From positions 124,001-188,000 of the forward strand of contig CAWAWM010000009.1 in assembly GCA_963785765.1 (NCBI GenBank): a stretch of DNA of 64,000 nucleotides, written 5' to 3'. Positions 53,263 through 62,794 of the stretch are shown in pieces. The first letter of the stretch is position 1, and every line of letters begins with the position of its first letter. This stretch comes from DATBGO01 sp963785765 (lineage in GTDB: Bacteria; Actinomycetota; Actinomycetes; Streptosporangiales; Streptosporangiaceae). Position numbers and translations under genes: made by a program. The notes below the pieces were generated by a model. That model saw only the letters and a program-made list of their open reading frames with translations, was not told where the DNA came from and did no database searches.

Positions 53263-53679
53263 TCAGCGGGCGCGCATCCGGTTGTTGCGGGCGTTGTGCT
53301 CGACCTCGGCAAGTCCCAGCGCCTCCAGGACCGGCGGAACGTAGTTACCGAACCGGCCGCGCAGCCCCTTCTTCAGGCCGTACCAGCCGCCGACGGGGTT
53401 GTCGGGCGAGCGTCCCCAGGCCTCGACCGTGCCATCCTGGGCCTGCTTCTGCTCGTCGGCGTTGCCGAGCGGCACCCAGTCTCCACGCTCCTTCAGCATG
53501 GCCTGGAGGTCATCGATGCACCGCAGCTGGTAGCGGAGCTGGGTCGCGCCGACCTGGACGACCAGGGCGGGCGGGTCGGACTGCTCGTCGCGCCAGGCCT
53601 CGAACTCAGACTTGCCCGGCGGGGTGGCCAGGATCCACGGATCATCGGCAGTTCCCGATCCAGCGACACCAGTCGTCAT
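53263..53679 (-). CDS. Conserved hypothetical protein (about 138 aa)
   Basis: From ATG 53679 (AAGGGAG upstream): a short Gly-rich start, then TADDPWILATPPGKSEFEAWRDEQSDPPALVVQVGATQLRYQLRCIDDLQAMLKERGDWVPLGNADEQKQ. It continues with GTVEAWGRSPDNPVGGWYGLKKGLRGRFGNYVPPVLEALGLAEVEHNARNNRMRAR. I recognise the pattern as a conserved actinobacterial small-protein family but know no function. No signal peptide or membrane helix is present. It is divergent from the HTH regulator starting at 53766, which may control it. Confidence 0.72.
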   Translation of the reverse strand: MTTGVAGSGTADDPWILATPPGKSEFEAWRDEQSDPPALVVQVGATQLRYQLRCIDDLQAMLKERGDWVPLGNADEQKQAQDGTVEAWGRSPDNPVGGWYGLKKGLRGRFGNYVPPVLEALGLAEVEHNARNNRMRAR

Positions 53680-53765
53680 CGCGTGCTCCCTTCGCGGCGG
53701 ACCTTCGCGATTATGGCAGCCGATACATGACATCTGTTGTCTTGATTCGGCATTATCTTTGGCCT

Positions 53766-54350
53766 GTGCGCGCCAGCCGACTCGTTGCGTTGCTCAGCCT
53801 GTTGCAGGCCAGGGGCAGGATGACCACCAAGCAGCTCGCCAGCGAGCTTGAGGTGTCACAGCGGACCATCGTGCGCGACATCGAAGCCCTCAGCGCGGCC
53901 GGAATACCGGTCTATGCCGTCCGCGGCTGCCTGGGCGGAGTTGAGCTGCTCGACGGGTTCCGCGGCGAGCTGCCCGTCACCGGGTACAACCGAAGCCGTC
54001 CGCTGGCGGATGCGCAGGTGCTCCGGGCGCGAATCCGCCTTTCCCCGCACGGACGACGCCTGGCCGCGCTGCTCGGCCGGCCAGCCAGCAGCCGGATCCG
54101 CAGGAGCGGCCGCCCCGTCACCGGACGCGAGGACTGGGCCGAGGCCTGGGTACGCATCGACTCGGCCGACGCTGCCGTGCTCGACCTGCTCGCTCTCGGC
54201 GCTGAGGTCGAGGTCGTGCACCCGCCGGAGCTGCGCACCTTGCTCCGGGAGACGGCCAGGCGGATCGCGCAGCTGAACTCGGATGGCGACGCCGGGCCGG
54301 AACTCGCCCGAATTATCCAGCCGAGTTATCTGGCCGAGTTACCTGCCTGA
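53766..54350 (+). CDS. HTH regulator of the DeoR/YafY-like type without WYL core
   Basis: 194 aa. The N-terminal winged helix RASRLVALLSLLQARGRMTTKQLASELEVSQRTIVRDIEALSAAGIPVYAVRGCLGGVELL is clear. The C-terminal part GREDWAEAWVRIDSADAAVLDLLALGAEVEVVHPPELRTLLRETARRIAQL resembles the WCX extension. The WYL ligand domain in between is replaced by about 60 residues, making the protein much shorter than YafY (about 320 aa). GTG 53766 lies 6 nt after TATCTT (leaderless). GACA-N5-TGTC upstream (53729-53741) may be an operator. Confidence 0.78.
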   Translation: MRASRLVALLSLLQARGRMTTKQLASELEVSQRTIVRDIEALSAAGIPVYAVRGCLGGVELLDGFRGELPVTGYNRSRPLADAQVLRARIRLSPHGRRLAALLGRPASSRIRRSGRPVTGREDWAEAWVRIDSADAAVLDLLALGAEVEVVHPPELRTLLRETARRIAQLNSDGDAGPELARIIQPSYLAELPA

Positions 54351-54378
54351 GTTATCTAGCTGAGTTATCCAGCTGAGG
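54313..54378. repeat. Minisatellite at the HTH gene 3' end
   Basis: Four copies of a unit like GAGTTATC(C/T)AGCTG (14-16 bp) span the last codons of the HTH gene (AELPA) and the following intergenic stretch before the convergent FHA gene. Confidence 0.65.
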
Positions 54379-54486
54379 CTGCCACCGTCACCGGGGTGCT
54401 GCCGTCCCGCAATTTGTGTGTCTGGCCTGAGGTCACCGTGACCCGTCGGCGGGCAGGCTTGATCCCCGGCCATGTCTAGTTCGATG

Positions 54487-55341
54487 TCAGCGTGACCCGT
54501 TGGGCTGCCGGGCCCGATCCTGGCCGATCTCGACCCGGGACGCTAGCGCGCCCGGCTGCGTTCCCCATCCGATGGCGTCGCCGTCGCGGATCGCATGTGT
54601 ACCGGTCAGCGGAACCCCGTTCAAGGTCACGCCGTTGAGTCCCAGATTGGTGACGTGCCACTGACCGTCGGTGAAGGTGAACTCGGCATGCACCCGGGAC
54701 ACGGTGGGCTCTTCAGGAAGTGACAGTTCGGCTTCCCTGCTCCGCCCGGCCCGGGCGCCGGGGGTCCGGGTCTCGGTTACCTGACCGTTGGTCAGCAGCC
54801 GCAGCAGCGGGACCGGTGCCTGCGCCGCGACCGTGGCAAACTCCGAGACGACCGTCCGGGCCGCAGCAGGATTCAGGTAAGCGCCCCCGTCGCGGACCTC
54901 CCGCCATGCGTCCGGACCGGCAGGCCCGCGGACCTCCCGCCATGCATCCGGACCGGCGGGCTCGCTGACATCCCGCCACGGAACCGGGCCAGCCGGGCTG
55001 CCGACGTCCCGCCAGCCGGCTGGCTCGCTGACATCCCGCCACGGAATCTGAGGAGACGGCTCGCTGACATCTCCTCCCGGCCGCGCAGCCAGCCACTGCA
55101 TCCAGGGGTGATCACGATTGATGCCGAGGCTGCGCATCGCCACCATGATGATGGCGACCGCCACCGCGAGCAGCATCAGCAAGATGGTGCCCGCGACCAC
55201 CGAACCGGCTCCGTAGGAGAGGATCACCCACACGGCGGCGATTCCGGCCACGATGGCCCAGCGCTTCCGGCTCCGCGATTGCAGCGGAACATGGGGCGGG
55301 CGCTGCATCACATTGCTGCGGTTAGCCAATCGCGACACCAT
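54487..55341 (-). CDS. Membrane-anchored FHA-domain protein with WRDV repeats
   Basis: 284 aa from ATG 55341. Two hydrophobic helices (RWAIVAGIAAVWVILSYGAG and VAGTILLMLLAVAVAIIMVA) lie at residues 25-70. Residues 85-150 contain five tandem copies of W-R-(D/E)-V-x-(E/G/S)-P-A-G. The C-terminal 95 residues form an FHA domain (GRSREAELSLPEEPTVSRVHAEFTFTDGQWHVTNLGLNGVTLNG) with the key GRS, SRVH and NG motifs. FHA domains bind phosphothreonine, so it may read out a Ser/Thr kinase. The start is uncertain; ATG 55341 has a GAGG directly upstream. Confidence 0.75.
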   Translation of the reverse strand: MVSRLANRSNVMQRPPHVPLQSRSRKRWAIVAGIAAVWVILSYGAGSVVAGTILLMLLAVAVAIIMVAMRSLGINRDHPWMQWLAARPGGDVSEPSPQIPWRDVSEPAGWRDVGSPAGPVPWRDVSEPAGPDAWREVRGPAGPDAWREVRDGGAYLNPAAARTVVSEFATVAAQAPVPLLRLLTNGQVTETRTPGARAGRSREAELSLPEEPTVSRVHAEFTFTDGQWHVTNLGLNGVTLNGVPLTGTHAIRDGDAIGWGTQPGALASRVEIGQDRARQPNGSR

Positions 55342-55545
55342 CCTCGATCTGTGTGCTGGGCCTGATGGCCAGCTTTGGCATGCCTGTCGAGGATGCGGCG
55401 GCCAGGCCGAGCAGGTCAATGGATCGCGCGATCTTCCCAGGAATCTGGAAAACAGCTCAGGCCGCGTTCCGGCCCTGGAACGCGGCATGCAGGTGGCGCC
55501 GGATCAGGCAGCAGGAGTCGCGGTCACCGGCCGCGCCGCGGCGCC

Positions 55546-56448
55546 TTACCCGGCGATGTGGTTGGCGACGGCGAGCATCTGGCTTCCCACCGGCTGAAGG
55601 TCAACCTTGGCAGCCAGCAGACCGGTTGAGACCCGCTCGACCACCCCCCATTCCCAGATGGCCGTGGCATCCAGGCCGCAGCGACCGGCCAGCCACCGCG
55701 CCCGTTCGTATGCTCGCTCGCGGGTATCGCCCGCAAGGAGTTCTTCAGGATCCTCGCGCATGAGAATGCCCAGGTCGTACTCGGCCTCGGCAACCAGGCC
55801 ATCGGGATCAACCAGCTTGAAGCCGCCGTTCGCCTGCAGCGCGTTCCATTGGTGCACGTCGCCGTGGACCAAGACGGCACGCTCGTCGTCGTGGGCCTTG
55901 ATGCGACGTTCCACGCAAGCGAGCGCGTGGCCGATCACGCGCTCGGTCCCCGGGCGCCCGAGCTCTTCCCAGGTCGCCACGATGAAATCGGCTAGCCACC
56001 GGCCTTTCTCCGCACCGGTCGGCAGGCCGCAATCCGGGGCGGGACGCCACAGACGTTCCGCGGCCGAGCAGAGGATCTCGTGCCGTGGCCCGATGGGCAG
56101 CGCGAGCTCTTTTAGCGAGCGGCCGAGCCGTTCGAGGAGCAAGGCTCCCCGTTCCGGATCCGCACGCAGCAGTCGAACGCAGCCGTCTCCGGCGGCCAGG
56201 CGCAAGACCGTAATCTCGTTCCTGGTCGCCCCGTCGGCCCGCGGGACGATCAGCTTCAGCACGGCGAGCTCGCCGTTGCCGAGCACAGCCTCGGCGACGA
56301 AGGCTTCAGTCGAATCCGCATAGGGACGGCCGACGGTGATCGACCACTCGCGCTCCAGGGCGGCAATGAGATCAGGAAGGGCGCGCAGCCATGGCGCGGC
56401 ATCCACCGCGAGCGCCTTGTTACGCACCACCGGCGGGATGCCGATCAC
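55546..56448 (-). CDS. Aminoglycoside/hydroxyurea phosphotransferase (APH(6)-like)
   Basis: 300-aa kinase. The Brenner motif VLVHGDVHQWNALQ and FKLVDPDGLVAEAEYDLGI give the catalytic Asp and the metal Asp. AVLKLIVPRADGATRNEITVLRL holds the ATP lysine, and GALLLERLGRSLKEL is the hinge. The family includes streptomycin 6-kinases and hydroxyurea kinase. A resistance role is possible but not shown. The 53-bp gap to dnaE2's 3' end leaves no room for a promoter on that side; this gene's own promoter must lie upstream of 56448. Confidence 0.85.
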   Translation of the reverse strand: MIGIPPVVRNKALAVDAAPWLRALPDLIAALEREWSITVGRPYADSTEAFVAEAVLGNGELAVLKLIVPRADGATRNEITVLRLAAGDGCVRLLRADPERGALLLERLGRSLKELALPIGPRHEILCSAAERLWRPAPDCGLPTGAEKGRWLADFIVATWEELGRPGTERVIGHALACVERRIKAHDDERAVLVHGDVHQWNALQANGGFKLVDPDGLVAEAEYDLGILMREDPEELLAGDTRERAYERARWLAGRCGLDATAIWEWGVVERVSTGLLAAKVDLQPVGSQMLAVANHIAG

Positions 56449-56501
56449 GATATGTCAGCGAATGTCGGCAGGCTCACTTGCCCATCATCGCGGATCTGTG
56501 G

Positions 56502-59500
56502 TCAGCGGAAGTCACGGCTGCGGGCAGCGGCCACGACCCGCAGCCGTCGCAGCCGGGTGGCGAGCAGGCTGACCGCCCCGTCGAGCCGCTCCACCCGCCC
56601 GTACACGACCAGCGCGTTCGCGTCCATGGCCAGCTTGCGGTGGCGCTCCCACACCTGCGGCGGGCAGATTACGTTCGCCATCCCGGTCTCGTCCTCCAGG
56701 CTCAGGAACACCACCCCGCCGGCCGTTCCTGGCTGCTGCCGGTGCGTGACCAGCCCGGCCACCGCCACCGTGGCGCCAGGCCTGGCCGTCTTCAGCGCAT
56801 CGGTCCCGATCACGCCGGCGTCGATGAGCAGCTGCCTGATGTGCTCGACCGGATGGGTGCCGTAGGTGCCGGTCGCCCACAGGTCAGCGAAGGTCTCCTC
56901 GGCCGCCGTCATGGGCGGCAGTGGCGGGGCGGTCAGGCCCGGGGTGGTGCCAGGCAGCTGCCCGGCCCTGATGGTGGCGGCCGCGCCCGCCGCCCACAGT
57001 GCCTCGCGCCTGCCCACCCCGAAACAGCCGAACGCGCCCGCCGTGGCCAGCGCCTCGAGCGCTGGGGCCGGGAGCCCGGTCCGGCGGGCGAAGTCCTCCA
57101 TATCCCGGTACGGCCGGCCAGCGGGGATGGCGGCAGCTGCGTCGGCGCCCAGGTTGCGTACGTCGGACAGGCCGAGCCTGATGACCGGCTGGCCGGCCAC
57201 TGGCTGGCCGCCGCTGGGCGGATCAGCGCCACGCAGATCAGCGTGGCCGACGGGACCGGCTGCGGGACATCCGTTAGGACTGTTGGTTGGGTTCTGCGGG
57301 CTTTCCAGGCTGGCGAGAACGTCACTGGCGTTGACGTCGACACCGCGCACCTGCACTCCGTGCCTGCGCACATCGCTGATCAGGCTGGCCGGCGAGTAGA
57401 ACCCCATCGGCTGGGCGCGCAGCAGGGCAGCGGTGAACGCGGCCGGGTAGTAGCACTTCAGCCAGGCGCTCGCGTAGACGAGGTAGGCGAAGCTGATCGC
57501 GTGCGACTCGGGGAAGCCGTAGCTGGAGAAAGCGAGGATCTTGGTGTAGATGTCCTCGGCGACGTCCTGCGGGATGTCCCGCACGGCCATGCCCTCCAGC
57601 AGGCGTGCGCGGAGTTCCTCGATCCGCTCCGGCGCGCGCTTAGAACTCATTGCCTGCCTGAGCTTGTCCGCCTCGGTGGGGCTGAACCCGGCGCAGTCGA
57701 TCGCGATCTGCATCATCTGCTCCTGGAACAACGGCACGCCGAGGGTCTTGTCCAGCGCGCGGCGCATGGATTCGTGCGGCAGGTGAGCCACCTCGTCGCC
57801 GTGGCGGCGGCGCATGTAGGGATGGACCGAGCCACCCTGGATCGGGCCCGGCCTGATCAGCGCGACCTCGATCACCAGGTCGTAGAACTTCTCCGGGCGC
57901 AGCCGTGGCAGCGTCGCCATCTGGGCGCGCGACTCGACCTGAAACACCCCGACGGTGTCTGCCTCCTGCAGCATGGCGTAGACGCCCGGGTCCTCCTGCG
58001 GGATCGAGTGCAGGCTCCAGTGCTGGCCGTGGTAGGCCGCTACCAGTTCGAAACAGTCCCGCAGTGCCGTCAGCATGCCCAGGCCGAGCAAGTCGAACTT
58101 GACCAGGCCGGCGTAGGCGCAGTCGTCCTTGTCCCATTGCAGGACCGTCCGGCCGGGCATCCGGGCCCACTCCACCGGGCACACCTCCCCAACCGGCCGG
58201 TCGCAGATCACCATCCCGCCGGAGTGGATGCCGAGGTGACGCGGAAGCCGCTGCATCCGCCCAGCGAGCTCGACGACGGCCTCAGGGATCTCCGCGTCGG
58301 GCGGGACTGGCTGGCCAGGCCCGTACTGGCGCGGCCCGACCTGGCGTGACCAGGCGTTCTGCTGTTCCGGCTGGTAACCAAGCGCCCGTCCGGCGTCGCG
58401 CAGCGCCATCCGCGGCCGGTAGGAGATCACATTGGCGACCTGCGCGGCCTTGTCCCGGCCGTAGGTGTTGTAGACGTACTGGATTGCCTCCTCGCGGCGC
58501 CGGTGCTCGATGTCCAGGTCGATATCGGGGGGACCGTCGCGGCCGGCCGACAGGAAACGCTCGAAGAGCAGCCCGTGCCGGACCGGGTCCACGCTGGTGA
58601 TCCCGAGCGCGTAACAAACGGCTGAGTTAGCCGCCGATCCCCGGCCCTGGCACAGGATCCCGGACTCCTCGCAGAACCTCACGATGTCGTGCACGATCAG
58701 GAAGTAGCCGGGGAAACCGAGCTGCTCGATGACTTTCAGCTCGCGGGCTATCTGGTCGTAAGCCCCAGGTTCCCATTCCGCCTCCGGCGGCCCGTAGCGC
58801 TCCGGGGCCTTCCTCGCGACCAGCTCGCAGAGCCAGGTGGCCTCGGAATGGCGGCCGGGAACCGGGAAATCCGGCAGCTCCGGGGCAATGACGTGGAAAT
58901 CGAACGCGCAATCGGCGGCCAGCGCCACAGTCCGCTCGAGCACTCCGGGGTACCTGTGCAGGCGCCCGGCCATCTCGGCACCGGACCGGAGGTAGGCGCC
59001 CCCGGAGGCCGCCAGCCAGCCATCCATCTCAGCCAGGCTGCGGCGGGCTCTGATCGTGGCCAGCACCTGGGCCAGCCTGGCGTCCTGCGGGGCAGCGTAG
59101 TGCACGTTTCCAGTGGCGATCACACCGACGCCGACGGCCAGGGCCAGCTCATAGAGGACATCGTTGCGCTCATCATCGGTTGGCTGGTCATGACTGGTCA
59201 GCTCGACCATGACGTTCTGGCTGCCGAACATTTCGATCAGCGAGCGAAGCTCAGCCGCAGCCGCCACTGTCGACTCTCGGCCATCCGCCCCGGCCAGCGC
59301 GCGGCTGTCCGCCGCTAGGCCGGGTGCCGCTAGGCCGGGTGCCGCTAGCGCAGCGGGGACGGCGCCCTTGCGGCAGCCGGTGAGAACCACCCAGTGGCCG
59401 TCGTGCGCCTGAGCGAGTGCTGCCTCGTCGTAGCTGGGGCGGCCCTTCTCCTTGCCCGCGAGCTGCGCCTCGCTGATCACCCGGCACAGCCGCCGGTACC

Positions 59501-60027
59501 CTTCTGCGTCGCGGGCCAGCACCAGCAGGTGCCGGCCGACCGGATCAGGAATTCCGTTCTGGCCACCGGGCAGGTCGAGGCTGAGCTCAGCGCCGAAGAC
59601 CGTGCCGAGCTGAATACCGCTCTGGCTGCGCAGCCGGGCGGCCGCCTGAGCGAATTGCGGGACCCCGTACATCCCGTCGTGGTCAGTTATGGCGAGCGCG
59701 GTCAGGCCGCGCGCGGCCGCCTCAGCGACCAGGTCAGCGGGACTCGAAGCACCATCGAGGAAGCTGTAGGACGAGTGGCAGTGCAACTCGGCCCAGGCTG
59801 GGCCCGGGCTAGCTGCCGGACCGTCGTCGGCTGTCCGGGGACCGGGGGTTGACCACCGGGCTGCCGTTGACCACCGGGCTGCCGTTGGCCACCGGGCTGC
59901 CGTTGGCCACCGGCAGCCTGGTCACCGGGCGTTGCTGTGGGGCCCCCGTTTCGCCGGTCTTGTTGCCGCCCCAGGAGAGCCGCCGCTCCAACTCCCGCCA
60001 CGGCACTGGCGGGTTGTCCCAGCCCAT
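56502..60027 (-). pseudogene. dnaE2: Error-prone DNA polymerase DnaE2, one frame break near the N-terminus
   Basis: C-family DNA polymerase of the mutasome, about 1174 aa when joined. The N-terminus GWDNPPVPWRELERRLSWGG (ATG 60027, AAGGAGG 6 nt upstream) is the DnaE2 hallmark. After a V(A/V)NGSP tandem stretch the frame breaks at the G5 run 59844-59848. Removing one base joins it to GPAWAELHCHSSYSFLDGASSPADL, the PHP domain. GSAANSAVCYALGITSVDP and GPPDIDLDIEHRRREEAIQYVYNTYG hold active-site carboxylates. Helix-hairpin-helix and OB-fold domains end the protein. It would perform translesion synthesis with ImuB. A PAALAAPGLAAPGLAAD insertion is lineage-specific. Confidence 0.9.
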
Positions 60028-60049
60028 GGCTTCCTCCTTCCCGGTTGGT

Positions 60050-62728
60050 CTAGATGGGGTGGGTGTCGGGGGTGATGAGGTAGGTGCGGCCGGTGGGGGT
60101 GGTCCAGTGGAAGGTGCCGGGGGCGGGCTGGGTGACGTGCCAGCCGGGGTGGTGTTTGAGGAGGTGGTCGTGGCGGCAGAAGCCGCCGATGTTGCAGCGG
60201 CAGGTGGGGCCGCCGTCTGCGTAGGGGCGGGTGTGGTCGAGGTCGGTGCGGGTGGCGGGCTGGCGGCAGGGCGGGAACCGGCAGGTGAGGTCGCGGGCGG
60301 TGATGTATTCGTGCAGGCGGGGGGCGGGCCGGTAGCGGGGGGTGGCGGTGGTGTGGGCGCAGCCGCCGGCGGCGGTGTCGGCGGCGTGCTGGGCGGCGGC
60401 GGCGCGGGCGGCGGTGGCGGCGGCGCGCAGGGCGCGGCCGAGGATCCCGGCGGGGTCGCTGGCGTGGGGGGCGGGGGTGGTGGTGAGGATGGTGCGGGGG
60501 ATGGTGAGGGTGACCCGGCCGACGAGCGGGGTCCCGGTGGTGGGCTCGGGCCGGGTGCGGGTTCTGGTGGGGGGGATGGGGGTGACGGCGAGGGCGTGTC
60601 CGGCGGGGGTGGTGAGGATGATGCGCCAGTGGGTGCCGGGGGTGGCGGCGGCGTGGGCGGCGAGCTGGCAGGCCTGGGCGGGGGTGATGGGGCCGAGGCG
60701 GCTGAGGTGGCCGGGCTGGGTGGATAGCCCGGCAAGGGTGGTCCAGGGCAGGGTGAGGTCCAGCAGGCCGGGCGGTGGCCGGCCGGGCTGTGCGGGCGGC
60801 GGAGCGTGGGAGTGCCGGCCGGGCGGCCGGGCCCGGCCGGGCGGGGCGGGCAGGCGGCTGGGTAGCGGCGGCCAGTGCGGGACGGGGGGCTGTGCGGCGC
60901 GCCAGTCCCCGGCCGGGTCGTCGTCCGGGTCATATCCCGGACCAGGACCAGGACCAGGACCAGGACCAGGACCAGGACCAGGACCCGGGCCGGGGCCCGG
61001 GCCTGGCCAGCCGCCGGGCGGGAGGCCGGGCGGGAGGCCGCCGGGCGGGCTGCCGGGTGGTGGTATCTCCCCGGCGGGCGGGTCCTCGCGGGGCAGCCTC
61101 CGGTCCGGGCTGCCGCCGTCCGGGGTTCCGCCGCCGGGGGTTCCGCCGCGCGGCGGGGTCCGGGCGGCGGGGGGCTCCGCCGGGCGGCGGCCCGTTCCCG
61201 TGCCCGGGGCCAGATCCGGGTCCGGGGCCGCGCGTCCGGGCGGGGTGCCGGGCGGCTGGGGTTCGCCGCCGGGGGGCGGGGGTTCGTGGTTGCCGGGCGG
61301 CGGGGGTGCGCCGCCGGGGGGTTCGCCGCCGGGGGGCGGGGTGCGGGGCAGGGTGCCCGAGAGCAGGCCGAGGAAGACCTGGGCGCGCAGCACGTCGATC
61401 CCGCCGGCCGCGCCGGATGCTTTCAGCGCGCGGGCCAGCGCGCTGATCCGGGCCATCGCCGCGGCGGCGCCGATCCCGGGCAGCTGGTACCCGGCCAGCG
61501 CCGCGGTGCCTTCCTCATCCGGGTACAGGCACACCTTCGCCCGCGCCTCCGATTCCTTGCGGCGGCGCTCCGCGCCATCGGGATCCGCGGCGATCACCGC
61601 ACGGCGCAGCACCGCCCGCAGCCCCGCGTTCGTCAGCTCCCCGGCCCGCGGCAGGACCTGCTCCTCCACCGCCCGGGCGTCCTCCTCGGCCAGCAAGCCG
61701 GTCGCCTCGGCGATCAGCCGCGCCCGCGGCAGGTCAATCACCCCGCCCGCCAGCGCCGCGCCGGTCGCCGCCAGCCGCCACCTCAACGTCACGGCCAGGT
61801 CCAGCCACCAGTCCGCGTTATACCCCGACATCATCAGCGCCAGCGACACCTGCGCCGCGGCGTCCTGCGGGACCCGGCCCGGACGGCCGTCCGCCGCCAC
61901 CGTGACCTTCGGATCCCGCGCCGCGGACCGCGACGCGATCTGCGCGACCGCCGCGAGCTCCCCGGCCTGCGCCCACGACGCCAGCCGCCGCCACGACGCC
62001 GCCACCCCCGCCAGCGCGCCATCCTCCAGCCCCGCCGGATCCGCCGACGCCAGCCACCCCGCCAGCCCCGGCCCGGCCGGCAAGCACTCCGCCACCCGCC
62101 CCGCCGCCACCGCCAGCGGCACCTCCCGCACCCCCGCCGCCAGCAAACCATCCAGCACCGCATCCTGATCCACCGGCTCCGCCGCCACGGCCCCCGAAAC
62201 CTCCGAGGCTGACGAACTCGCGGCCGCGGTGCCGGACACCGGGGTACCGGACACCGGGGTACCGGACACCGGGGTACCGGACACCGGGGTACCGGACACC
62301 GGGGTGCCGGACACCGGGGTACCGGACACCGGGGTGCCCGGGACGGGGGTACCCGGGACGGCACTGCCCGGGTCGGCACTGCCCGGGACGGCACTGCCCG
62401 GGACGGCACTGCCCGGGACGGCACTGCCCGGGACGGCACTGCCCGGGTCGGCACTGCCCGGGTCGGCACTGCCCGGGTCGGCACTGCCCGGGTCTGAGGT
62501 ACTCGGCGCACCGCCGCTGACCGAAGGCCGGCGCGGCGGCCGGTTCCACGGGGCCGGCTCATTCAGCGCCGCCACCAGCGTCTCGAAATCCAGCTCCCAC
62601 GACCACGACAGACCCTGCGGTGCACCCCCACCCACAGGCACGGAAGCGGCTCCGTTAGTGCCTTGCTGGGCGCTGCCTGGCTGGGCGCTGTAGGGCCGGT
62701 CGTGGTCCAGTTGGTCGCGCTCTGGCAT
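60050..62728 (-). CDS. DUF222/HNH endonuclease (13E12 type) between imuB and dnaE2
   Basis: 892 aa from ATG 62728 (GAGGAGG 8 nt upstream). The N-terminus carries long P-G-(S/T) pentapeptide repeats (residues 75-170). A DUF222 domain follows (LAAGVREVPLAVAAGRVAECL to ALAGVAASWRRLASWAQAGELAAVAQIA), then a Pro/Gly linker of about 200 residues with (PG)n. At the C-terminus is an intact HNH nuclease (TCRFPPCRQPATRTDLDHTRPYADGGPTCRCNIGGFCRHDHLLKHHPGW). The stop is 22 bp before dnaE2, which implies cotranscription. 13E12 proteins are often mobile and repetitive in mycobacteria; here the placement between mutasome genes is striking. Confidence 0.85.
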   Translation of the reverse strand: MPERDQLDHDRPYSAQPGSAQQGTNGAASVPVGGGAPQGLSWSWELDFETLVAALNEPAPWNRPPRRPSVSGGAPSTSDPGSADPGSADPGSADPGSAVPGSAVPGSAVPGSAVPGSADPGSAVPGTPVPGTPVSGTPVSGTPVSGTPVSGTPVSGTPVSGTPVSGTAAASSSASEVSGAVAAEPVDQDAVLDGLLAAGVREVPLAVAAGRVAECLPAGPGLAGWLASADPAGLEDGALAGVAASWRRLASWAQAGELAAVAQIASRSAARDPKVTVAADGRPGRVPQDAAAQVSLALMMSGYNADWWLDLAVTLRWRLAATGAALAGGVIDLPRARLIAEATGLLAEEDARAVEEQVLPRAGELTNAGLRAVLRRAVIAADPDGAERRRKESEARAKVCLYPDEEGTAALAGYQLPGIGAAAAMARISALARALKASGAAGGIDVLRAQVFLGLLSGTLPRTPPPGGEPPGGAPPPPGNHEPPPPGGEPQPPGTPPGRAAPDPDLAPGTGTGRRPAEPPAARTPPRGGTPGGGTPDGGSPDRRLPREDPPAGEIPPPGSPPGGLPPGLPPGGWPGPGPGPGPGPGPGPGPGPGPGPGYDPDDDPAGDWRAAQPPVPHWPPLPSRLPAPPGRARPPGRHSHAPPPAQPGRPPPGLLDLTLPWTTLAGLSTQPGHLSRLGPITPAQACQLAAHAAATPGTHWRIILTTPAGHALAVTPIPPTRTRTRPEPTTGTPLVGRVTLTIPRTILTTTPAPHASDPAGILGRALRAAATAARAAAAQHAADTAAGGCAHTTATPRYRPAPRLHEYITARDLTCRFPPCRQPATRTDLDHTRPYADGGPTCRCNIGGFCRHDHLLKHHPGWHVTQPAPGTFHWTTPTGRTYLITPDTHPI
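60945..60993. repeat. Hexamer repeat (GGACCA) encoding Pro-Gly
   Basis: About seven tandem copies of ACCAGG, with slight decay at the ends, encode the (PG)n stretch in the HNH protein linker. Hexamers keep the frame. Confidence 0.85.
62228..62495. repeat. Two adjacent 15-bp arrays in the HNH gene
   Basis: First array, about 62228-62336: seven copies of GTACCGGACACCGGG (one T to G variant in two of them). Second array, about 62340-62490: ten copies of GCACTGCCCGGGACG or its GTCG variant. The 15-bp periods encode five-residue units (G-T-P-V-S and P-G-S-A-V/D). Confidence 0.9.
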
Positions 62729-62794
62729 CGGGGTCACCTCCTCAGCGAGGCTTTCTTGGGATGCTCGGTCTCTCAGGATGCTTGGTCTTCGACC

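Noticed and set aside
53727..54350. Longer start (53727) for the HTH regulator
   Set aside because: GTG 53766 follows a good TATCTT box at leaderless spacing and begins the conserved domain; the extra residues are not HTH-like.
62228..62495. Short 15-bp arrays as CRISPR or iterons of an origin
   Set aside because: Units are contiguous, in frame and encode five-residue repeats of the HNH protein; no replication gene is near.
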